From: SFDP01 sp051653625
Lineage (GTDB): Bacteria > Bacillota > Clostridia > Lachnospirales > Lachnospiraceae
Length of the DNA: 12,658 nucleotides
NCBI GenBank assembly: GCA_051653625.1
Contig: JBOFWM010000094.1
Location: 1 to 12,658, forward strand
Direction: 5' to 3'
Part shown: positions 7,652 through 12,658 of the stretch, piece by piece
Position numbering within the stretch: the first letter of the stretch is position 1
Layout of the letters: the number at the start of each line of letters is the position of its first letter
The notes under the pieces: generated by a model
Told to the model about the DNA's origin: nothing
The model's database searches: none
Seen by the model: the letters and a program-made list of their open reading frames with translations, nothing else
Program-made: the position numbers and the translations under genes

Positions 7652-9589
7652 AACCACTTCCACCTCTTCCCTTTACATCTTCTACCATACTAATAATCAT
7701 AATAGGACGATCCATATTTTCATCCGTTGTAAAAACAGAAAACCATCCCAATTCCGTTCCTGTTGTATCTTCTTTTGACGCTTTGATTTCTGCAGTTCCT
7801 GTTTTTCCAGCCAATGTAATATCCGTTCTGCATGCTGCATAGCCAGTACCATGAGGATTGTTTATGACTTCTTTTGTATCCTCCAAAACCATCTGTGCTG
7901 CATCCTTTGTAAATGCCGCTGTGATCCAAACGTTCGGTATCGCATCTTCCTTATATGTAAGATATGGTTTTATCATATTTCCTTCATTGCAAAATGCAGA
8001 ATATATACAAGCCATATGCAAAGGATTTACAAGAATCTGACCTTGTCCATACCCACTATCAGCCAACTGTATCTCTTTCTCAATTTTATCTGTGTTAGAA
8101 AACTGCGATTTCGCCACTTTAATATCAAACGGAAGTTCTTCATTGAATCCCAATTTTGTCAATGAACTTTCCATATCTCTTTCACCAATTTTTAATGCCG
8201 CCTTGGCAAAATAAATATTGTCTGAATATATCAAAGCATTTTTTAAAATAACTGGCTCATAGGCATGAAGCGTCGTTACATGATAAGACCCCCATGATGA
8301 ATCTTTCTGCCAGCTCAAACCTTCATTTCCATAATCCTCGTTAGGATCAATCGCCCCCGTTGTTAATCCAATAGCAGCTATGATTGGCTTAAACGTAGAG
8401 CCTGGACACCAGACCTGTCGAAAACGATTATACATAGGTTTGTTCTCATCTTCATTCAGTGCATTCCACTTTTCACTTGACATGCCCCTAATAAAATCGT
8501 TGTTATCATATGAAGGTGTACTGACTAAAGCCAATACTTCTCCCGTATACTGATTCATAGCAACTGAACAGCTCTTATCATCTTTAAATTGTTCATATAA
8601 TTCTTTTTGCAAATTCGAATCTATCGTTAGTTTTATATCTTTTCCATTTTCTACAATCGTGCTTACTATGATTTTTTTCTTATTGCCATTTGAATCAACA
8701 ATAGTAATAGAACACCCATTCTGTCCCTTTAATTCTTTTTCAAATAATCCTTCCATTCCACTTTTTCCAATAACACTGTTCGATGTATATCCTTCCCCGT
8801 CATGTTCTTCTAGATCTTCTGCTGTAACGTTCTGAACATATCCCACTAAATGTGCGGCAGCCTCACCGAGCGGGTACTCCCTTATACCGATATCTGAAAT
8901 TTTCACACCCGGAATTTCTAATAATTTTTCATGTCTTTCTTTTTCAGCTAGTGTTTCTTTATCTGGCTCAAGCGACAGTAATTTTAATTCATCAACCTTT
9001 GGTATTGTTTTTAATGGTACAAATGAATCTTCTTTTACCCATTTAGCTGATAATTTCCGTTCTATATCTTCCACCTTCATTTCCAACAAGTCTGCAAGCT
9101 GACTAATAGCATCATCTCTATTCTCCAATTTACCTGGAACTACACCTACAGAAGAAGCCACCCCCTTGCCTGCACGCACACGTCCATTTCGGTCTAAAAT
9201 CTGTCCCCTCTCAGCATTTGTTACAGATACTTTGACTTTATCCGTAGAATCCAACTCTGGGAATATTAAAGAATCGCTCCATACCAATTTGTACGTTCCT
9301 TTTTCTTGTATAAATGATACATTATTTTCAAAAGTTACATTTCCTGCAACAGTATCCATAGATGTTTCATAACATATCTCTTTTTGTTCTTTATCATAAG
9401 ATGTAATATGAATTTTAATATTATCTACACCAATTCCCTCATAAATAGCAGAATTACGTTTCACAAAATCTTCCTGACTGATATTCCCAGATATTCCTGC
9501 ATCAATCATTTCATACATTTGTTCATATTCTCGATTTGAAATATGAGCCATATAATGTATATCCTGCTTTTTTTCTTTTTTTTCGTCAT
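7599..9589 (-). CDS. MecA/PBP2a-like class B penicillin-binding protein, 5' end frame-disrupted
   Basis: This is a peptidoglycan DD-transpeptidase of the PBP2a/PBP3 type. The body has an NTF2-like MecA N-domain (EYEQMYEMIDAGISGN, IYEGIGVDNIKI), a dimerisation/pedestal domain (RGQILDRNGR, VGYVQNVTAEDLEEH, IGKSGMEGLFE) and the transpeptidase with STFK (catalytic Ser codon 8399-8397), SDN (YSDNIYF) and KTGTAE. Local matches to S. aureus PBP2a are extensive, for example LTIDSNLQK, GEVLALVSTPSYD and LADSGYGQGQILVNP. The natural start should be ATG 9589, which has AGGAG 5 nt upstream, but it reads MTKKKKKSRIYIIWLI and stops after about 27 codons. The PBP body is in the frame shifted by one base. 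That frame stays open up to 9641 through the operator, and an in-frame ATG occurs at 9551. No frame encodes the membrane anchor the family needs. I infer an out-of-frame deletion between the start and the NTF2 domain. Expression would give no protein, or a soluble one. Confidence 0.85.
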
Positions 9590-9594
9590 AGCAT

Positions 9595-9599
9595 CTCCT
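9595..9599 (-). promoter_or_regulatory. pbp ribosome binding site
   Basis: AGGAG reads on the minus strand 5 nt before ATG 9589. It marks the original pbp start, which is out of frame with the protein body, and is the main evidence that the 5' end was rearranged. Confidence 0.7.
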
Positions 9600-9601
9600 T
9601 T

Positions 9602-9617
9602 TCTTACAGTTGTAAGA
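9602..9617 (-). promoter_or_regulatory. BlaI-type operator, site 2 (pbp)
   Basis: This is a perfect palindrome with 6-bp arms and a 4-bp centre (TCTTACAGTTGTAAGA on the + strand), immediately upstream of the pbp ribosome site. It has the same arms as the operator at 10250-10265 and one arm mismatch from that at 48-63. It suggests that pbp has its own BlaI-controlled promoter inside the operon. Confidence 0.75.
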
Positions 9618-9639
9618 TTTCAATTCAAAAATTTTTCCC

Positions 9640-9668
9640 ATTGTATTTCAAAAATTTGAATCTATAAA
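9640..9668 (-). promoter_or_regulatory. possible internal pbp promoter
   Basis: On the minus strand TTTATA (9668-9663) and TACAAT (9645-9640) are 17 bp apart, in the gap after the upstream membrane-protein gene. The -35 match is weak. The operator at 9617-9602 would lie about 22 bp downstream of the -10, a workable roadblock position. Tentative. Confidence 0.35.
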
Positions 9669-9687
9669 TTCTATCAAATTTCCTATG

Positions 9688-10200
9688 TTAATTATAATAA
9701 TCATCTGGATCACCATATTTCAAAACTGCCTCCTGCAATTCATCATCACTTAACGTTCTCATGATTAACCAGTTTTCTTCATACATATAATGCGGATATC
9801 TAAATCTGGTTCTTACAAATGTATTATTCACATATAAAGCGATATGTTCATCATATTGCTCTACTTTTTCATCAAACTTAAAACTATATATCAACCAATT
9901 CCATGCGAGAAACAAAACAAGACAAAGAGTACCGGAAACGGTTACTATCGTCATCATCATTTTGACTACACCATGAAAAATCTTTTTAATCCGCCTTCCT
10001 AACAGACATGCCACTGTTATCAATGCTACCTGCCAAAACATGCATAACATCAAAGCAATCATAATTGCTCTCTGCGGTATATAACATCTCCCGTCCCCCA
10101 GCAGCAATTTCTCAACTAAAAAGAAGATAATTGTAATCATGCCCATCATACCAAGTACAAGTATCAATATATAGTTCCATATTTTTCTCTGTATTTTCAT
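9688..10200 (-). CDS. three-helix membrane protein of unknown function, first gene of operon
   Basis: The product has 170 residues, with hydrophobic segments at about 9-29, 45-67 and 80-106, and a polar tail of about 65 residues (FDEKVEQYDEHIALYVNNTFV, then MRTLSDDELQEAVLKYGDPDDYYN). Positively charged loops (GRRIKKIFHG) give a topology in which the N-terminus is inside and the tail outside. I do not recognise the family. GGAGG lies 7 nt before ATG 10200, so the start is firm. It is the promoter-proximal gene, under an operator-overlapped promoter at 10249-10277, and pbp begins 99 nt downstream. Placement at the head of a BlaI-controlled operon suggests a membrane role in the beta-lactam response, perhaps as partner of the PBP; that is inference. 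Confidence 0.82.
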   Translation of the reverse strand: MKIQRKIWNYILILVLGMMGMITIIFFLVEKLLLGDGRCYIPQRAIMIALMLCMFWQVALITVACLLGRRIKKIFHGVVKMMMTIVTVSGTLCLVLFLAWNWLIYSFKFDEKVEQYDEHIALYVNNTFVRTRFRYPHYMYEENWLIMRTLSDDELQEAVLKYGDPDDYYN

Positions 10201-10248
10201 GTGCCTTCCTCCATTCCATTTTAAAATTTGAAATTGATATCACCTTAT

Positions 10249-10277
10249 ATCTTACTCGTGTAAGATTTAAACGTCAA
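10249..10277 (-). promoter_or_regulatory. main promoter of the eight-gene operon
   Basis: On the minus strand TTGACG (10277-10272) and TAAGAT (10254-10249) are separated by 17 bp. The -10 box and most of the spacer are covered by the operator palindrome at 10250-10265, so a bound repressor would exclude RNA polymerase. The leader to ATG 10200 is about 40 nt. Confidence 0.7.
10250..10265 (-). promoter_or_regulatory. BlaI-type operator, site 3 (operon promoter)
   Basis: This is a perfect palindrome with 6-bp arms and a 4-bp centre (TCTTACTCGTGTAAGA on the + strand). Its arms equal those at 9602-9617, and the shared right-hand TTT extension is present. It overlaps the -10 box of the operon promoter. 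It links this operon to the BlaI repressor encoded about 10 kb away. Confidence 0.8.
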
Positions 10278-10354
10278 GCTTTATTTACTTTTTCTAAACT
10301 AATAAAACATCCGGCACCCCTCCAGGAGTGCCAAAAACAACCTTAGCAAGCACT

Positions 10355-10374
10355 GCCTGTGTCATGACACAGGC
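10355..10374. repeat. 20-bp perfect palindrome
   Basis: GCCTGTGTCATGACACAGGC equals its own reverse complement. It is not followed by a T tract, so it is a poor terminator. Its place upstream of mobC fits a binding site for a dimeric DNA-processing or regulatory protein of the mobile element. Confidence 0.7.
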
Positions 10375-10418
10375 GAAATCCCCCACACTTTCCTATCGTC
10401 TGTGTAGTTGAATTTCCA

Positions 10419-10434
10419 TAGGGAAGTATCCCTA
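10419..10434 (+). other. candidate oriT hairpin
   Basis: TAGGGA-AGTA-TCCCTA forms a 6-bp stem with a 4-nt loop, followed by ACCCTCTC. A short hairpin next to a nick site, upstream of the mobC/relaxase genes, is typical of mobilisation origins. No nick sequence was identified with certainty, so this is inference from position and shape. Confidence 0.35.
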
Positions 10435-10485
10435 ACCCTCTCTCGATTTTTCTTCGATTACTCTTCATTTTACCGTCGAAATGCA

Positions 10486-10514
10486 TTGACCTTTCCTGCC
10501 GTTTTTGCTACAAT
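10486..10514 (+). promoter_or_regulatory. mobC promoter
   Basis: TTGACC (10486-10491) and TACAAT (10509-10514) are 17 bp apart, each one mismatch from consensus. The leader to mobC is about 105 nt and includes the hairpin at 10561-10597. Confidence 0.7.
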
Positions 10515-10560
10515 TTGCTATGGGTAATTACACCCAAAATTGAATAAAACATGAAACAGA

Positions 10561-10597
10561 CTGTTGTAAAAATCGAACATTTTACAGCAGTTTTTTT
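10561..10597 (+). terminator. intrinsic terminator or attenuator in the mobC leader
   Basis: CTGTTGTAAAA (10561-10571) pairs with TTTTACAGCAG (10580-10590) over 11 bp, with one G-U pair and an 8-nt loop, then seven Ts (10591-10597). It lies between the promoter and the mobC ribosome site, so it may attenuate the mobilisation operon. A smaller stem, TGGGT/ACCCA (10520-10535), precedes it. Confidence 0.65.
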
Positions 10598-10626
10598 GTA
10601 CCCAAATTTAGAAAGGACGTGGCACA

Positions 10627-10821
10627 ATGGCAAACCGAAACCGCACTAATCCGGTGCAATTTTATCTCAGTGATGATGAGCAATACATTCTCAATACCAA
10701 GTTCAAAGCATCCGGCATGAAAAGCATGTCAGCCTTTTTACGCAAACTGATTTTATATGGATATGTGTATAATGTCCACTTTTCCATATTGATACATAAG
10801 GGTAGCAGCAGTATGCCTTAG
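10627..10821 (+). pseudogene. mobC: truncated relaxosome protein MobC
   Basis: The first ~49 residues (MANRNRTNPVQFYLSDDEQY, TKFKASGMKSMSAFLRKLILYGYVY) match the N-terminus of MobC mobilisation proteins of Tn1549-like conjugative elements. These are DNA-binding accessory factors that help the relaxase at oriT and are usually about 110-120 residues. After YGYVYNV the reading frame continues only with antisense sequence of the neighbouring recombinase and stops at 10821. The dimerisation and C-terminal part is therefore lost, and no relaxase follows. AAAGGA lies 9 nt before the ATG. The gene is a deletion remnant. Confidence 0.8.
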
Positions 10822-11583
10822 TTTATGAGTCGATAATGATTTAATATCCAGTCCTGCTTTAGTTAGATATTTTTTAACTACTCCTTGAACGGCCCTGCCA
10901 GTTAATCTATCGCCATTTTTTGAAATAAACAATGCGTTTGTATTTGTATCTTTGCGAACTGCAAGCCAAGTGTTGATAGCTTTTTTGGTTGCTGGAGTTA
11001 AAAATATTGTACGCTCTTTATTTCCTTTACCAATAATTCGCAAACTATCTGTTGAAACTTGCTCGATATTTATACTTGTTAGCTCAGACAATCTCAATGC
11101 ACAATTTAAAAACATTGTTATAATGCAATGGTCACGAGGGTTGTTTTCGCATTCAATTAAAAGACGTATTGATTCTTCTAAAGTAAGATGTTTTGGCATT
11201 CTTTTTGGAATTTTAGGTGTTTCCAATTCTTCTGAAACATTGTTGTCGATAACCTTAGCTTTTGTTTTTAGATATTTCCAAAATTGCCGAATAGACACGA
11301 TTTTTCTTGCCCTTGTTCCTGCTGATGCATTTTTAGAAGTTTGGCAATATGATATAAAAGAGTACATATCATTCAAAGTTATACTTCTAATAAAGTCCTC
11401 GTCTACAAAATCAAGATCGTATTTTTCCCCCTTAATCTTTCGTTTTTCCTTTAAATAAGAAAAGAATAATAAAATATCTGTTCGATACTCTATTACTGTG
11501 TTTAAGCTTCTACCCTTAATTACTGTTAGATAATTGAGGTATTCTTCCAATAAATAAAAGCTTGTATAGTTTTTTAATGCCAT
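10753..11583 (-). pseudogene. Xer-type tyrosine recombinase, C-terminally truncated
   Basis: The remaining 276 residues include a complete SAM-like N-terminal core-binding domain (about 8-110, with SLNTVIEYRTDILLFFSYL and IRQFWKYLKT) and most of the catalytic domain. Arg164 (NCALRLSEL), the lysine region (GKGNKERTIFL, 185-195) and the H-K-L-R box (His253, Arg256) are present. The protein breaks off after YQYGKVDI with five foreign residues (IHISI). The region normally holding LGH and the nucleophilic tyrosine is missing, so strand cleavage should be impossible. ATG 11583 is chosen because AAAGGAG lies 7 nt upstream; the frame extends to 11649 only through the inverted repeat. The break coincides with the mobC break, so one rearrangement truncated both. 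It resembles XerC/XerD-like integrases of Clostridia. Confidence 0.85.
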
Positions 11584-11614
11584 TGTTTCGCTCCTTTCTA
11601 TTTTTAATAAAAAA

Positions 11615-11647
11615 GCATCGCTTTGTACTTTAGATACAAAACGATGC
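11615..11647. repeat. 33-bp inverted repeat (13-7-13) upstream of the recombinase
   Basis: GCATCGCTTTGTA (11615-11627) and TACAAAACGATGC (11635-11647) are inverted with 12 of 13 positions matching around a 7-bp centre, CTTTAGA. On the minus strand the stem is followed by TTTTTT, so it can act as an intrinsic terminator or attenuator just before the recombinase ribosome site. Alternatively its two 13-bp arms and short core have the geometry of a tyrosine-recombinase crossover site. The sequence alone does not decide. Confidence 0.6.
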
Positions 11648-11666
11648 AATGTTCATAAACTATTCG

Positions 11667-11695
11667 TTGAAATTTTGTTAAGTGTGCGATATAAT
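11667..11695 (+). promoter_or_regulatory. promoter of the 11781-12650 operon
   Basis: TTGAAA (11667-11672) and a perfect TATAAT (11690-11695) are 17 bp apart. The leader to ATG 11781 is about 80 nt and contains only a weak 5-bp stem (CAAGC/GCTTG, 11726-11743). Confidence 0.75.
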
Positions 11696-11780
11696 TTATG
11701 TAAGAAAATATTTTTGAAAATAATGCAAGCGATAATTGGCTTGTGTAAACTAATTTATATTTGTTGGAGGAATATTTTTT

Positions 11781-12077
11781 ATGAAACATATTATCGAGGT
11801 AGTTACATTTAGCATTAAACAAGGCGTAACAGAAGAACAACTATTGAACGCTTCAAGTAATTTTGAAATTATGCTAAAACGAGAAATACAAGGATTTGAA
11901 AAACGAACACTGACAAAACATTGTGAAAAAGAGATGTGGGTAGAGATGATTTGGTGGCATTCAATGGAAAATGCTCAAAAAGCCTTAGAAACTGCTACAA
12001 AGACATTTGAATTTGATAAATACAACTCCTTACTTGAAGAAGAAGGCTCAGAAATATATTACTTAGAAGAAAAATAA
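11781..12077 (+). CDS. small dimeric alpha/beta-barrel (ABM-like) protein
   Basis: The product has 98 residues, with the beta-alpha-beta-beta-alpha-beta pattern of the ferredoxin-like dimeric barrel fold used by antibiotic-biosynthesis-monooxygenase-like proteins: an opening strand IIEVVTFSI, KQGVTEEQLLNASSNF helix, GFEKRTLTKH and MWVEMIWWHS strands, then a helix with NAQKALETA. No cofactor or catalytic residue can be assigned, so an enzymatic role is unproven. GGAGG (11766-11770) precedes the ATG. It begins a two-gene unit; the glycosylase starts 9 nt after its stop, so the two are co-transcribed. Its role next to a repair enzyme is unknown. Confidence 0.75.
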   Translation: MKHIIEVVTFSIKQGVTEEQLLNASSNFEIMLKREIQGFEKRTLTKHCEKEMWVEMIWWHSMENAQKALETATKTFEFDKYNSLLEEEGSEIYYLEEK

Positions 12078-12086
12078 GGAGAAATT

Positions 12087-12650
12087 ATGGATAACAAAAC
12101 AAGATGTTCTTGGTTAGATGGTTCGCAAATATATCAAGACTACCACGACAACGAATGGGGCATACCTGTTCATGATGAAAATAAATTATTTGAAATGCTT
12201 ACTTTAGAAGCCTTTCAAGCAGGTTTAATGTGGATAACTATACTTAAAAAGCGAGAAACTTTTAGAACTGCCTTTGACGGATTTGACCCTAATGTAGTTG
12301 CAAATTACAGTGAAGAAAAAGTAGAGGAACTGTTGCTAAATGAGGGAATTATTCGGCATAGAGGAAAAATTGTTGCAGCTATCAATAATGCTAAGTTGTT
12401 TTTAGAGATACAAAAACAATATGGTAGCTTTGATAAATTTGTATGGAGTTATGTTGATAACACGCCAATCGTAGGCAAGTACACAACAATGGAAGAACTT
12501 CCTGCGACTACTGAAATTTCTGATAAACTAAGTAAAGACCTTAAAAAAATGGGATTTAAGTTTTTAGGCTCAACAACAGTTTATGCTTTTATGCAAGCCA
12601 CCGGAATGGTTAACGACCACATGACAAGCTGTTATTTGTATGGTAAATAA
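12087..12650 (+). CDS. tag: DNA-3-methyladenine glycosylase I
   Basis: The product is a complete 187-residue Tag, the same length as E. coli Tag. It removes 3-methyladenine from alkylated DNA in the first step of base excision repair, in the cytoplasm. Motifs match E. coli Tag along the whole length: RCSW, YHDNEWGIPVHD, LFEMLTLEAFQAGL, ITILKKRETFR, IIRHRGKI, VWSYVD, LSKDLKKMGFKFLGSTTVYAFMQ and GMVNDH. The zinc ligands (Cys7, His20 and the C-terminal His and Cys of the NDHMTSC segment) are present. The glutamate in TLEAFQAGL corresponds to the active-site Glu38 of E. coli. The usual GLSW is GLMW here, a mild substitution. AAGGAG precedes the ATG. It is co-transcribed with the small barrel protein. 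The ATG at 12652, after the stop, could begin another gene, but too little sequence remains to say. Confidence 0.95.
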   Translation: MDNKTRCSWLDGSQIYQDYHDNEWGIPVHDENKLFEMLTLEAFQAGLMWITILKKRETFRTAFDGFDPNVVANYSEEKVEELLLNEGIIRHRGKIVAAINNAKLFLEIQKQYGSFDKFVWSYVDNTPIVGKYTTMEELPATTEISDKLSKDLKKMGFKFLGSTTVYAFMQATGMVNDHMTSCYLYGK

Positions 12651-12658
12651 AATGAGCA

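Larger units (their letters stand above)
10266..10626. other. gene-free region: conjugative-element mobilisation leader remnant
   Basis: After the operon promoter the sequence becomes visibly richer in G and C. It holds an imperfect hairpin (10313-10332, GGCACCCCT with AGGAGTGCC), a 20-bp perfect palindrome (10355-10374), a small hairpin (10419-10434), a promoter (10486-10514) and a leader hairpin (10561-10597). This series directly before mobC resembles the oriT/relaxosome region of Tn1549-type conjugative elements. I see no protein gene here. The left edge of the remnant probably lies between 10278 and 10312 but cannot be fixed by eye. Confidence 0.55.

Noticed and set aside
9520..9589. IYIIWLI after MTKKKKKSR as a real membrane anchor
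   Set aside because: Only about seven hydrophobic residues occur before a polar run and a stop; the same bases in the other frame encode the conserved YMAHISNREY of the NTF2-like domain.
9590..9641. PBP starting at ATG 9641
   Set aside because: This stretch contains the operator and the ribosome site of ATG 9589, has no Shine-Dalgarno of its own, and gives no signal or membrane segment.
10355..10374. Palindrome as a terminator for the membrane-protein operon or a neighbour
   Set aside because: No T tract follows on either strand, and no gene ends at it.
10952..11458. Plus-strand open frame of 168 codons
   Set aside because: It is antisense to the recombinase, whose protein motifs are clear.
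11604..11840. Minus-strand open frame upstream of the recombinase
   Set aside because: It covers a promoter, the inverted repeat and the start of the real + strand gene; no family features and no ribosome site.
1..12658. CRISPR arrays, rRNA, tRNA and complete insertion sequences
   Set aside because: No regularly spaced repeats, cloverleaf-like segments, rRNA motifs or transposase genes were seen by eye.

Overview
The window looks like a low-GC Firmicute of the Clostridia, probably a gut Lachnospiraceae-type organism. This is inferred from AT-rich codon use, strong GGAGG ribosome sites, a BlaI/BlaR1 pair, a Tn1549-like mobC remnant and Clostridia-style lipoproteins. No ribosomal or other marker gene is present to fix the genus.

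Positions 1-10280 hold what reads as one beta-lactam-responsive regulon in a convergent layout. On the + strand, blaI (81-467) and blaR1 (469-2268) encode a BlaI/MecI repressor and its penicillin-sensing M56 metalloprotease receptor. On the - strand, a compact eight-gene operon (10200 down to 2362) encodes a three-helix membrane protein, a MecA/PBP2a-like class B penicillin-binding protein, three tandem paralogous exported proteins of about 410-425 codons, a small membrane-anchored protein, and an exported protein with three Asp-box (BNR) motifs. The two transcription units end at a shared 14-bp inverted-repeat terminator (2308-2349). Three copies of a near-identical operator, consensus TMTTAC-N4-GTAAGATTT, lie at blaI (48-63), at the pbp start (9602-9617) and at the operon promoter (10250-10265). 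They tie the distant regulator to the operon.

Two operon genes look damaged. The pbp has a clear ribosome site and ATG at 9589, but that start is out of frame with the body, and no transmembrane anchor is encoded in either frame. The middle paralogue is cut by a single in-frame TAA (5844-5846), with family-like sequence continuing in the same frame.

Positions 10266-10821 are the 5' end of a conjugative-element mobilisation region: palindromes, a possible oriT, a strong promoter, a leader hairpin and the first ~49 codons of mobC. It is cut at about 10765-10776, where it meets a Xer-type tyrosine recombinase (- strand, 11583-10753) that has itself lost the C-terminus with the catalytic tyrosine. 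A 33-bp inverted repeat (13-7-13) sits just upstream of the recombinase. Beyond it, a + strand operon encodes a small dimeric alpha/beta-barrel protein (11781-12077) and a complete DNA-3-methyladenine glycosylase I (12087-12650).
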